Source of the DNA: Streptomyces sp. ITFR-16
GTDB taxonomy: Bacteria > Actinomycetota > Actinomycetes > Streptomycetales > Streptomycetaceae
Direction: 5' to 3'
Assembly (NCBI RefSeq): GCF_031844705.1
Contig: NZ_CP134609.1
Location: 2,604,001 to 2,668,000 of the forward strand
Length of the DNA stretch: 64,000 nt
Shown: positions 26,429-33,835 of the stretch, one piece after another
Position numbering within the stretch: the stretch's first letter is position 1
How the letters are laid out: each line of letters begins with the position of its first letter
Translations under genes and position numbers: made by a program
The notes under the pieces: model-generated
Database searches by the model: none
What the model was told of the DNA's origin: nothing
What the model saw: only the letters and a program-made list of their open reading frames with translations

Positions 26429-26689
26429 ATGAGTGAGTGCCCGCATGTATCAGACCTGCCGCGCCCCGAGCCCGCGCCCCTCAGTGAGACCTGTCTCGAA
26501 TGCCGGGCGGCCGGCACCCACCCCGTGCAGCTGCGACTCTGCCTGATCTGCGGCCATGTCGGCTGCTGTGATTCCTCACCCCTCCAGCACGCGACGGGGC
26601 ACTTCAAGGAGACCGGTCACGCGGTGATGCGGAGCTTCGAGGCCGGCGAGAGCTGGCGCTGGTGCTTCGAGGACGGTTCGATCGTCTGA
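26429..26689 (+). CDS. UBP-type zinc finger domain protein
   Basis: 86 aa, almost entirely a UBP (ubiquitin hydrolase-type) zinc finger. The pattern is CPHVSDL at residue 4, then CLECRAAGTHPVQLRLCLICGHVGCCDSS and HATGHFKETGHAVM, giving the conserved Cys and His ligands, and SWRWCFED at the end. Bacterial versions are common in actinobacteria, usually small and of unknown partner. It probably starts on a leaderless transcript. It lies upstream of the ushX-sigH operon, whose promoter overlaps its 3' end. Confidence 0.88.
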   Translation: MSECPHVSDLPRPEPAPLSETCLECRAAGTHPVQLRLCLICGHVGCCDSSPLQHATGHFKETGHAVMRSFEAGESWRWCFEDGSIV

Positions 26690-26700
26690 CGCCTGGGTAC
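26676..26700 (+). promoter_or_regulatory. candidate SigB/SigH-type stress promoter for ushX-sigH
   Basis: GTTC (26676-26679), a 15-base spacer and GGGTAC (26695-26700) match the GNNT-N14-16-GGGTAY consensus used by Streptomyces SigB-family factors including SigH. It begins inside the end of the zinc-finger gene and predicts a leader of about 210 bases before ushX. In S. coelicolor the sigH operon has several promoters including stress-responsive ones. Confidence 0.6.
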
Positions 26701-26920
26701 GTCAAACCGGCGCCTGTTGTTCGTAATTGACCGCCGCAGACCTCTAGCCACCGTGTGTGCTCATGGGCTTACCATGAGTGACAGTCGCAGGGCGGGGTCC
26801 CGGCGACACGGCATCATGGATCGCGATAGCGTCGCCGGACCAAGAACCGAAGACGTACCGCATGGCTCCGGGCACTCTTCCCGGATCCTCGAATGAGTTT
26901 GTGCCACCTTGGAGGTGAGG

Positions 26921-27334
26921 GTGTCCCAGATCGCAGGCGAGCCCGGGAATCAGGACTTCGTAGAGGTCCGGCTGCCCGCTGCGGGTGCCTACCTGTCGGT
27001 GCTGCGTACGGCCACGGCCGGCCTCGCAGCGCGCTTGGACTTCACTCTCGACGAGATCGAGGATCTTCGCATCGCGGTCGACGAGGCGTGCGCGATCCTG
27101 CTTCAGCAGGCCGTGCCCGGCTCCGTCCTCAGCTGCGTGTTCCGCCTCGTCGACGATTCACTCGAGGTGACGGTGTCGGCCCCGACGACGGACGGCCGGG
27201 CCCCGGAGCGCGACACCTTCGCCTGGACGGTGCTCTCCGCACTGGCCGGAAAGGTCGACTCCTCGGTCGCCGACGACCGTACGGTCAGCATCAGCCTGTA
27301 CAAACAGCGCGGCGCGGGACCCGGGCCGGCGTGA
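26921..27334 (+). CDS. ushX: anti-sigma factor of SigH (RsbW-like kinase-fold)
   Basis: 137 aa, also known as PrsH. It has the HATPase/RsbW-like fold: VEVRLPAAGAYLSVLRTATAGLAARLDFTLDEIEDLRIAVDEACAILL, in which the N-box (DEAC) is recognisable. The later G-box region is degenerate (SSVADDRTVSISLYKQ). UshX binds SigH in the cytoplasm and holds it inactive until stress. GTG 26921 follows GGAGG at 26911-26915 with ideal spacing. The gene ends in GTGA, where the stop overlaps the sigH start, so regulator and sigma factor are translationally coupled. Confidence 0.9.
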   Translation: MSQIAGEPGNQDFVEVRLPAAGAYLSVLRTATAGLAARLDFTLDEIEDLRIAVDEACAILLQQAVPGSVLSCVFRLVDDSLEVTVSAPTTDGRAPERDTFAWTVLSALAGKVDSSVADDRTVSISLYKQRGAGPGPA

Positions 27335-28311
27335 GCAACGGGAACGGGGACGGTCCTGTGCGGGACGAGACGATCCGACCAGGGGTGGTGCGCGCGGCGG
27401 GCATCCCGGAACAGCAGGCCCTGCCTCATCCGGTGGACGGGGACGACCTGCCCCGTGCGGTGGACGGGGCGGAGGGGCCCGCTGGCCTTACGGTCGTGGT
27501 GGAGCAGTCGCAGGCGGAGCGGGCAGGCCAGATGAGCGAGCACGGGCACCACGATCCACACGACCGCAGCGGGGCGCGGGCGTTGTTCATCGAGCTGGGC
27601 AAGCTCCCCGACGGCTCCCCCGAGAAGGCGGAGCTGCGCAACCGGCTGGTGCGGATGCACCTGCCGCTGGTGGAGCACCTGGCCCGCCGCTTCCGCAACC
27701 GCGGCGAGCCGCTGGACGACCTGACCCAGGTCGCCACCATCGGGCTGATCAAGTCGGTGGACCGGTTCGACCCGGAGCGCGGCGTCGAGTTCTCGACGTA
27801 CGCGACGCCCACGGTGGTCGGCGAGATCAAGCGCCACTTCCGCGACAAGGGCTGGGCGGTGCGGGTGCCCCGCCGGCTCCAGGAACTGCGGCTGTCGCTG
27901 ACCACGGCGACCGCGGAGCTCTCCCAGCAGCACGGCCGCTCGCCGACGGTGCACGAGCTGGCGGAGCGGCTCGGCATCTCCGAGGAAGAGGTCCTGGAGG
28001 GCCTGGAATCGGCCAATGCATACAGCACGCTCTCGCTGGACGTGCCGGACACGGACGACGAGTCGCCCGCGGTCGCGGACACGCTGGGTTCCGAGGACGA
28101 GGCGCTGGAGGGCGTCGAGTACCGGGAGTCGCTCAAGCCGCTGCTGGAGGACCTGCCGCCCCGGGAGAAGCGGATTCTGCTGCTCCGGTTCTTCGGCAAC
28201 ATGACCCAGTCGCAGATCGCGCAGGAGGTCGGCATCTCGCAGATGCACGTCTCGCGCCTGCTGGCCCGCACGCTGGCGCAGCTGCGCGAGCGGCTGCTCG
28301 TCGAGGAGTAG
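27331..28311 (+). CDS. sigH: stress-response sigma factor SigH (SigB/F/G family)
   Basis: 326 aa from the coupled GTG. Residues ~68 onward form a complete SigF-family factor lacking region 1. Region 2 reads LVRMHLPLVEHLARRFRNRGEPLDDLTQVATIGLIKSVDRFDPERGVEFSTYATPTVVGEIKRHFRDKGW, region 3 reads VPRRLQELRLSLTTATAELSQQHGRSPTVHELAERLG, and the region 4 HTH contains MTQSQIAQEVGISQMHVSRLLARTLAQLRERL. The acidic N-terminal extension of ~67 residues precedes an internal ATG at 27532 that would give a 259 aa form. S. coelicolor SigH is known in long and short forms, which this arrangement repeats. It directs osmotic-stress and differentiation genes. Confidence 0.93.
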   Translation: MSNGNGDGPVRDETIRPGVVRAAGIPEQQALPHPVDGDDLPRAVDGAEGPAGLTVVVEQSQAERAGQMSEHGHHDPHDRSGARALFIELGKLPDGSPEKAELRNRLVRMHLPLVEHLARRFRNRGEPLDDLTQVATIGLIKSVDRFDPERGVEFSTYATPTVVGEIKRHFRDKGWAVRVPRRLQELRLSLTTATAELSQQHGRSPTVHELAERLGISEEEVLEGLESANAYSTLSLDVPDTDDESPAVADTLGSEDEALEGVEYRESLKPLLEDLPPREKRILLLRFFGNMTQSQIAQEVGISQMHVSRLLARTLAQLRERLLVEE

Positions 28312-28331
28312 GCGGCCCGGGGGCGGCGACC

Positions 28332-28368
28332 GCGGACGCCCCCGGCGTCAGGCGTCGGGGGTGTCCGC
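28332..28368. terminator. bidirectional hairpin after sigH
   Basis: A 13 bp stem (28332-28344 with 28356-28368) with one internal mismatch and an 11-base loop. It overlaps the stop codon region of the convergent membrane-protein gene at 28348. Confidence 0.7.
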
Positions 28369-28812
28369 CTCCGGCGCCGAGCCCGGCCTGCGGATGCCGA
28401 GTGCCTCGATGGTCGTCGGCCTGGCCAGCTGGTACAGCGCGGTCAGGGCCACCGCCGCGAGGACGATCCCGGCCGGGATGAGCGCGCCGTGGGAACGCAG
28501 CAGCGTCCAGGCAACCGGCAGCGCGATGATCTGGGTGATGAGGGCCGGGCCCCGGCTCCAGCTGCGCCGCCGCAGCAGGCCTCGGGCGGCGACCAGCGGG
28601 ATCAGGCCGAGCGCGACCAGCGTCAGACCGCCCATCTCCGCCTGCGTCGGGCTGTCCGGGCGGCCCAGCAGCCCCATGACCAGCAGGTAGATCCCGCCGG
28701 CGGCGAGGGCGGCGCCTTCCAGCGCGTTGAGTCCGGCCACGAGCGTGATCCTGGCCGGCTTCGGCGGTTCGGCCAGAGGCATCGACGAGGGCGCGTTCTC
28801 CTGAGTACTCAC
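28348..28812 (-). CDS. small integral membrane protein of unknown function
   Basis: 154 aa with four predicted membrane spans: ITLVAGLNALEGAALAAGGIYLLVMGLL, MGGLTLVALGLIPLVAARGLL, PALITQIIALPVAWTLL and LIPAGIVLAAVALTALYQLA. Charged ends face the cytoplasm. No catalytic motif is visible. The start is GTG at 28812, preceded by AAGGG. It is convergent with sigH and shares its terminator hairpin. Confidence 0.8.
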   Translation of the reverse strand: MSTQENAPSSMPLAEPPKPARITLVAGLNALEGAALAAGGIYLLVMGLLGRPDSPTQAEMGGLTLVALGLIPLVAARGLLRRRSWSRGPALITQIIALPVAWTLLRSHGALIPAGIVLAAVALTALYQLARPTTIEALGIRRPGSAPEADTPDA

Positions 28813-28975
28813 CCTTGCAGGTTGGCATCCCGGGCCCGCGAAAGCGAAGCCGGGGTCGCCGCGCCACCGGAACGGGTCCTTTCCGGCCGTCCCGTCGCAC
28901 CCGCATCGTCACTGAGCGTAAAGGCGTGCGGGCAGGACTTCAGGCCAATACCCCGCGGTAGGTACTCTGGCGGAC

Positions 28976-29944
28976 ATGCGCGCACTTCTTGTGGTCAACC
29001 CAGCTGCCACCACCACCAGTGCGCGGACGCGTGACGTGCTCATTCACGCGCTGGCCAGCGAGATGAAGATCGAGACCGTCACCACGGAGTACCGCGGCCA
29101 CGCCCGCGACCTGGGGCGGCGGGCGGCCGACAGCGACGACATCGATCTCGTCGTGGCGCTCGGCGGCGACGGCACGGTCAACGAGGTCGTGAACGGCCTG
29201 CTCCACCGGGGCCCCGACATCGACCACCTGCCGAAGCTGGCCGTGGTGCCCGGCGGCTCCACCAATGTCTTCGCGCGCGCCCTCGGGCTGCCCAACGACG
29301 CCGTGGAGGCGACGGGCGCCATCCTGGACGCCCTGGCCAACAGCACGGAGCGCACGGTGGGCCTCGGCCTGGCGGCGGGTACGCCGGGCTCGGAGGACGA
29401 ATCGGTCCCGGAGCGCTGGTTCACCTTCTGCGCCGGCCTGGGATTCGACGCCGGTGTGATCGGCCGGGTCGAACAGCAGCGGGAGCGCGGCAAGCGTTCG
29501 ACCCACGCGCTGTACGTGCGCCAGGTGCTCCGGCAGTTCGTCGACGAGCCGCACCGCCGGCAGGGCACGATCACGCTGGAGGTGCCGGGCCAGGACCCGG
29601 TCCACGAGCTCACCCTCTCCATAATCTGCAACACGGCACCCTGGACCTACCTGGGGAACCGCCCGATATACGCCTCCCCGAAGGCCTCGTTCGACACCGC
29701 CCTGGACGTCCTCGGCCTGCGGCGTCTCTCGACGGCCGCGGTCACCCGCTACGCCACCCAGCTGCTCACTTCGAGCCCCGAAAAGGGTCCGCGCGGCAAG
29801 CACGCTGTTTCACAGCACGACCTCACAGACTTCACCTTGCATTCAAAGGCCCCGCTGCCCTTCCAGATGGACGGTGACCACCTGGGGCTGCGTACGAGTG
29901 TGACGTTCACAGGCGTACGCCGTGCACTGCGTGTGATTGTGTGA
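28976..29944 (+). CDS. diacylglycerol/sphingosine kinase-like lipid kinase
   Basis: 322 aa cytosolic protein of the DAGK_cat family. The nucleotide-binding core is LLVVNPAATTTSARTRDVL, then VVALGGDGTVNEVVNGLL with the GGDGT motif, then LAVVPGGSTNVFARALGLP. A C-terminal beta-sandwich follows (FTFCAGLGFDAGVIGRVE and FQMDGDHLG). These enzymes phosphorylate diacylglycerol or related lipids in phospholipid turnover; the true substrate is unknown here. It is followed by a 319-base gap before wblE on the same strand. Confidence 0.88.
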   Translation: MRALLVVNPAATTTSARTRDVLIHALASEMKIETVTTEYRGHARDLGRRAADSDDIDLVVALGGDGTVNEVVNGLLHRGPDIDHLPKLAVVPGGSTNVFARALGLPNDAVEATGAILDALANSTERTVGLGLAAGTPGSEDESVPERWFTFCAGLGFDAGVIGRVEQQRERGKRSTHALYVRQVLRQFVDEPHRRQGTITLEVPGQDPVHELTLSIICNTAPWTYLGNRPIYASPKASFDTALDVLGLRRLSTAAVTRYATQLLTSSPEKGPRGKHAVSQHDLTDFTLHSKAPLPFQMDGDHLGLRTSVTFTGVRRALRVIV

Positions 29945-30263
29945 GCGGAAGGGACCAAAGTCCTTTAACTCGAACGTTTGGACTGGCTTCCACCCTCTAG
30001 AAGTACGGCTGTGACCTAGCCGACACCGAGGAATCAAAAAAAACTTTCCAGAAGGGGTTGTATCCGCCGCCGAGGTTTGCGAATCTCTACATGGCGATCG
30101 GGACGGCCCGCAACAACGGCCTCCACTGAGAGCCAGAACCCCTCCTCACTTCACAGGACCACAACCAGTTCATCTGGGCGTCGGCCCGACACCTGCGGGG
30201 GGATTCGTGAAAGCGTTCACATTCACAAGCCACAGTACGTAATACCAAGGAGAGGTAGCAGCC
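29945..30263. other. long wblE upstream/leader region
   Basis: 319 bases with no gene I can support. It is less GC rich than its surroundings, with an A-rich run (AAAAAAAA near 30036-30043). TACGTAATAC at 30235-30244, 20-29 bases before wblE, could be a -10 region, and AAGGAGAGG (30248-30256) is the wblE ribosome binding site. The length suggests several promoters or a long structured leader. Confidence 0.5.
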
Positions 30264-30521
30264 ATGGACTGGCGTCACAACGCCGTTTGTCGTGAGGAAG
30301 ACCCGGAGCTGTTCTTCCCCATCGGCAACACCGGTCCTGCGCTGCTGCAGATCGAGGAAGCCAAGGCCGTCTGCCGTCGCTGCCCCGTCATGGAGCAGTG
30401 CCTGCAGTGGGCGCTCGAGTCCGGCCAGGACTCCGGCGTCTGGGGTGGCCTCAGCGAGGACGAGCGCCGCGCAATGAAGCGCCGCGCCGCTCGCAACCGG
30501 GCGCGCAACGCCAGCGCCTGA
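30264..30521 (+). CDS. wblE: WhiB-like iron-sulfur transcription factor WblE
   Basis: 85 aa. The four [4Fe-4S] cluster Cys are Cys9, Cys37, Cys40 and Cys46 (CRRCPVMEQC). The family turn GVWGG is at residues 58-62, and a basic C-terminal DNA-binding tail follows (RRAMKRRAARNRARNAS). WblE is the Streptomyces counterpart of mycobacterial WhiB1, a cluster-containing NO-responsive partner of the primary sigma factor. AGGAGAGG lies upstream. A PdtaS-like histidine kinase gene is convergent, the same neighbourhood as whiB1 in M. tuberculosis. Confidence 0.95.
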   Translation: MDWRHNAVCREEDPELFFPIGNTGPALLQIEEAKAVCRRCPVMEQCLQWALESGQDSGVWGGLSEDERRAMKRRAARNRARNASA

Positions 30522-30630
30522 CCGACGCCACCGCTACGAACCTCAGCGCCAGGCGGCGCGTACAGAGCGTACGCACCACCCCGCCCCCCCGAGTCGCAGC
30601 GCGCAGTACCCCCGAAGCGCATGCTTGACC

Positions 30631-30668
30631 AGAGAGCCCGGGCCGTTCACCAACGGTCCGGGCTCTCT
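30631..30668. terminator. bidirectional hairpin between wblE and the kinase gene
   Basis: A 17 bp stem (30631-30647 with 30652-30668) with one G-T pair and a CACC loop, 110 bases after wblE and 48 bases before the kinase stop codon. No U tract. Confidence 0.8.
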
Positions 30669-30715
30669 GCTGTGCGGGGGGCGTACCCGCGCGCGCGGGT
30701 ACGGCTGCTTGTCGG

Positions 30716-32182
30716 CTACTTGTCGGCGCGGACCGGGATGTCGAGGACGACCTGGGTGCCGCGCTCGGGCGCCGGCACCATGCCGAACGTTCCGCCCAAC
30801 TCGCCCTCCACCAGCGTCCGTACGATCTGGAGGCCCAGATTGCCGGCGCGCTGCGGGTCGAATCCCTCGGGCAGACCGCAGCCGTCGTCCTGGACGGTGA
30901 TGAGCAGCCGCCCCTCGGTGGGCGAACCGCCCCGCACCGCCGAGACCTCCACCGTGCCGGACTCGGCGACACCGAAGGCGTGTTCCAGGGCGTTCTGGAG
31001 GACTTCGGTGAGGACCATCGCCAGCGGGGTGGCCACCTCGGCGTCGAGGATCCCGAAGCGCCCGGTGCGGCGGCAGGTGACCTTGCCCGGGGAGATCTCC
31101 GCGACCATGGCGATCACCCGGTCGGCGATCTCGTCGAACTCCACCCGCTCGTCCAGATTCTGGGACAGCGTCTCATGCACGATGGCGATCGAACCGACGC
31201 GGCGCACCGCCTCGTTGAGCGCCTCGCGGCCCTGCGGGGAGTCCATCCGGCGGGACTGGAGCCTCAACAGGGCGGCCACCGTCTGGAGGTTGTTCTTCAC
31301 CCGGTGGTGGATCTCCCGGATGGTGGCGTCCTTGGTGATCAACTCGCGCTCGCGGCGGCGCAGTTCGGTGACGTCCCGGAGCAGCACCAGGGAGCCGATC
31401 CGGACGCCCTTGGGCTTGAGCGGGATCGCCCGGAGCTGGATCACCCCGCCGGCGCACTCGACCTCGAACTCACGGGGGGCGTAGCCGCTGGCGAGTTTGA
31501 CCAGGGCCTCGTCCACCGGGCCCCGGGACGGCGCGAGTTCGGCGGTGATGCCGCCGAGGTGCTGTCCGACCAGGTCGGAGGCGAGGCCGAGCCGGTGGTA
31601 GGCCGACAGCCCGTTGGGGCTGGCGTACTGGACGACGCCGTCGGCGTCGAGCCGGACGAGCCCGTCGCCGACGCGCGGCGAGGCATCCATGTCGACCTGC
31701 TGGCCGGGGAACGGGAAGGACCCGGCGGCGATCATCTGGGCCAGGTCGGAGGCCGACTGGAGGTAGGTGAGCTCCAGCCGGGAGGGGGTGCGGACCGTGA
31801 GGAGGTTGGTGTTGCGGGCGATGACGCCGAGGACCCGGCCCTCCCTGCGTACGGGGATCGACTCGACTCGTACGGGCACCTCCTCGCGCCACTCCGGGTC
31901 GCCCTCGCGCACGATCCGGCCCTCGTCCAGCGCGGCGTCCAGCAGCGGGCGGCGGCCGCGCGGCACCAGATGGCCGACCATGTCGTCCTGGTAGGAGGTG
32001 GGCCCGGTGTTGGGCCGCATCTGGGCGACGGACACATAGCGGGTGCCGTCGCGGGTGGGGACCCACAGGACCAGGTCGGCGAAGGAGAGGTCGGAGAGCA
32101 GCTGCCACTCCGAGACCAGCAGATGGAGCCACTCGAGGTCGGTGTCGCTCAGGGCGGTGTGCTGGCGGACGAGGTCGTTCAT
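30716..32182 (-). CDS. PdtaS-like soluble sensor histidine kinase
   Basis: 488 aa cytosolic kinase without membrane spans. A GAF domain (residues ~5-150, LLSDLSFADLVLWVPTRDGTRYVSVAQMRPNTG) is followed by a PAS domain (~175-275, DGLVRLDADGVVQYASPNGLSAYHRLG). The HisKA_2 dimerisation region with EIHHRVKNNLQTVAALLRLQSRR has the phosphoacceptor His at 292/293. The HATPase domain follows (VLTEVLQNALEHAF N-box, TVQDDGCGLPEGFD G-box). This is the architecture of mycobacterial PdtaS, which phosphorylates the antiterminator PdtaR, and it lies beside the WhiB gene as in mycobacteria. The partner regulator is not in this window. A dre-like site lies 118 bases upstream. Confidence 0.9.
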   Translation of the reverse strand: MNDLVRQHTALSDTDLEWLHLLVSEWQLLSDLSFADLVLWVPTRDGTRYVSVAQMRPNTGPTSYQDDMVGHLVPRGRRPLLDAALDEGRIVREGDPEWREEVPVRVESIPVRREGRVLGVIARNTNLLTVRTPSRLELTYLQSASDLAQMIAAGSFPFPGQQVDMDASPRVGDGLVRLDADGVVQYASPNGLSAYHRLGLASDLVGQHLGGITAELAPSRGPVDEALVKLASGYAPREFEVECAGGVIQLRAIPLKPKGVRIGSLVLLRDVTELRRRERELITKDATIREIHHRVKNNLQTVAALLRLQSRRMDSPQGREALNEAVRRVGSIAIVHETLSQNLDERVEFDEIADRVIAMVAEISPGKVTCRRTGRFGILDAEVATPLAMVLTEVLQNALEHAFGVAESGTVEVSAVRGGSPTEGRLLITVQDDGCGLPEGFDPQRAGNLGLQIVRTLVEGELGGTFGMVPAPERGTQVVLDIPVRADK

Positions 32183-32299
32183 GGAGGGCACAGGTGCGAG
32201 CGTACCTGTGGATGTGCGCAGGTTCCGAACCGGAACGTCCGCCCGTCCGTGCAGGGGGAAGGGCCGGAAATTGCCGTGTCCCATGCATGGACAGGACTG

Positions 32300-32315
32300 A
32301 ATGGTCTAGTCCACA
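32300..32315. promoter_or_regulatory. DasR-responsive element (dre)-like site upstream of the PdtaS-like kinase
   Basis: AATGGTCTAGTCCACA matches 13 of 16 positions of the dre consensus A[C/G]TGGTCTAGACCA[C/G]T, with the central GGTCTAG-CC intact. It sits 118 bases before the kinase start and about 230 bases past the stop of the SIS gene. The match is as good as the SIS/nagB dre in this window. Confidence 0.55.
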
Positions 32316-32331
32316 ATGCTGGGTAAAGCCT

Positions 32332-32356
32332 CCGCTCTCCCCGCACAGGAGAGCGG
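32332..32356 (-). terminator. hairpin downstream of the SIS-domain gene
   Basis: A perfect 9 bp stem (32332-32340 with 32348-32356) with a 7-base loop. Read on the minus strand it follows the SIS gene by about 190 bases and precedes the dre-like site. It is a terminator candidate of moderate strength. Confidence 0.5.
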
Positions 32357-32547
32357 AACGAGACACCGCGCTCTCTGCCCTGACTGCGTCGGTGTCTCCC
32401 CCCGGCCGGGGGCACCGCACACCGCCGGCCGAGCCGATCGCCCGTCATGGGCGGTCCTACTCCGGGCTGCGGTGCTGGTCGGGCTGAGGGTCCCGGCCCG
32501 GCGCCGCGGCCCGCGGGTGTTTCCGGGGGCGGTCTCCCGCCGGCCCC

Positions 32548-33618
32548 TCAGCGGGTCTCGGTGACCTTGGCCAGTGCGCGCGGCGCGTCCGGATCCTGGC
32601 CCCGCGCGATCGTCACCTCGTACGCCAGCATCTGGAGCGGCAGGATCTCCAGAATCGGCTGGACCTCCTCCGCGACCCCGGCCGTCGGCAGCACGAACCC
32701 CGCGGACGCCGCCTCCACCTGTGCCTTCGGGCCGACCACGAAGAGATCGGCGCCCCGGCCGCGCAGCCGGTCGAGCACGGGCTGAAGGGCCTCGCCGCCC
32801 CGGCCGTCGGTCACCACGGCGATCACCGGGGAGATGTTGTCGACCATGGCGAGCGGGCCGTGCAGCAGGTCGGCGCCGGAGTAGGACAGGGCGGGGATGT
32901 AGCTCGTCTCCATCAGCTTCAGGGCGGCTTCCTTGGCCGTGGGGTAGCCGTAGCCGCGCGAGGTGATGACCATCCGCTCGGCGAAGCGGTAACGGGAGGC
33001 CAGGGACTTCACCTCGTCCCGGCGGGCGAGGATCGCCTCCGCGAGCTCGGGCAGGATCGCGGCCGCCGCGCCGTCGCCGCCGCGCAGCCCCTCGACGAAG
33101 AGGTACAGGGAGAGCAGCGAGGCGGTGTACGTCTTGGTGGCCGGCAGGGCCTTCTCCGGGCCGGCCAGGATGTCGATGTGGTACTCGGAGACCGCGGACA
33201 GCGGCGAGTCCGGGTTGTTGGTCACCGCCAGCGTGATCGCGCCGGCCTCCCGGGCGGCCTTGGTGGACGCCACCAGGTCGGGCGAGCCGCCGGACTGGCT
33301 GACGGTGACGACCAGGACGTCCCTCAGGTCCGGCTTGGCGCCGTACGCGGTGGTGGTGGACATCGAGGCCAGACCGCAGGGCAGCCCGAGCGTGATCTCC
33401 AGCAGGTACTTCGCGTAGAGCGCCGCGTTGTCGGAGGTGCCGCGCGCGGTGAGCAGGACGAAGCGGGGCTTCTTGGCGGCGATCCGTCCGGCCACCTCGC
33501 GGATGGCGGGGGCGCCTCGGTCGAGGATGCGCCGGAGCATCGCGGGCTGCTCGGCCATCTCGCCGGACATGATGCGGCCGGGCTGCTCGCCGTCGTGGGC
33601 CGGGCGTGGGGCGGACAT
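32548..33618 (-). CDS. double-SIS-domain sugar-phosphate isomerase/deaminase
   Basis: 356 aa, two SIS domains in tandem as in the isomerase half of GlmS and in AgaS/NagB-II enzymes. Domain 1 contains VLLTARGTSDNAALYAKYLLE and VVTVSQSGGSPDLVASTKAAREAGAITLAVTNN. Domain 2 contains MVITSRGYGYPTAKEAALKLMETSYIPALSYSGADLLHGPLAMV. It has no N-terminal glutaminase domain, so it cannot make glucosamine-6-P from glutamine as GlmS does. It is divergent from nagB with a DasR site in the shared gap, which points to aminosugar-6-phosphate metabolism. GGGAGG lies upstream of ATG 33618. Confidence 0.88.
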   Translation of the reverse strand: MSAPRPAHDGEQPGRIMSGEMAEQPAMLRRILDRGAPAIREVAGRIAAKKPRFVLLTARGTSDNAALYAKYLLEITLGLPCGLASMSTTTAYGAKPDLRDVLVVTVSQSGGSPDLVASTKAAREAGAITLAVTNNPDSPLSAVSEYHIDILAGPEKALPATKTYTASLLSLYLFVEGLRGGDGAAAAILPELAEAILARRDEVKSLASRYRFAERMVITSRGYGYPTAKEAALKLMETSYIPALSYSGADLLHGPLAMVDNISPVIAVVTDGRGGEALQPVLDRLRGRGADLFVVGPKAQVEAASAGFVLPTAGVAEEVQPILEILPLQMLAYEVTIARGQDPDAPRALAKVTETR

Positions 33619-33790
33619 GTCTGGTGCCTCCCGGGGGTCTCGCGCTGCGTCGGTCAAGTCGACCACGGGGGACCCGGGGCCCGCCAGCGGACGGCGTCCG
33701 GCAGGACGGGACGGCCGGGGCCGCGGCGGTCGTCCGAAGGGCGGCACAGGCCGTGTCCCGGCGCGCGAGGTCTGCTAGATTAGGGCTTTG

Positions 33791-33806
33791 ATTGGTCTAT
33801 ACCACA
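33791..33806. promoter_or_regulatory. DasR-responsive element (dre) in the SIS/nagB divergent promoter
   Basis: ATTGGTCTATACCACA matches 13 of 16 positions of the dre consensus. It lies 30-45 bases before the nagB GTG, in or just downstream of the nagB promoter, where a bound DasR would block transcription. DasR control of nagB is established in S. coelicolor. Confidence 0.85.
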
Positions 33807-33835
33807 TGTCTTCACTTCAGATCGGCAGGCCCCGC

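Larger units (their letters stand above)
32183..32547. other. intergenic region upstream of the kinase gene
   Basis: 365 bases between two genes on the minus strand. It holds a dre-like DasR site (32300-32315) and a hairpin (32332-32356). The 32370-32547 part shows no recognisable element and no gene with a credible start. Confidence 0.5.

Noticed and set aside
30030..30059. GGAAT ... GTT pair upstream of wblE as a SigR promoter
   Set aside because: The spacing is 22 bases, not the 18-19 required; the true SigR-type promoter in this window (57132-57157) has exactly 18.
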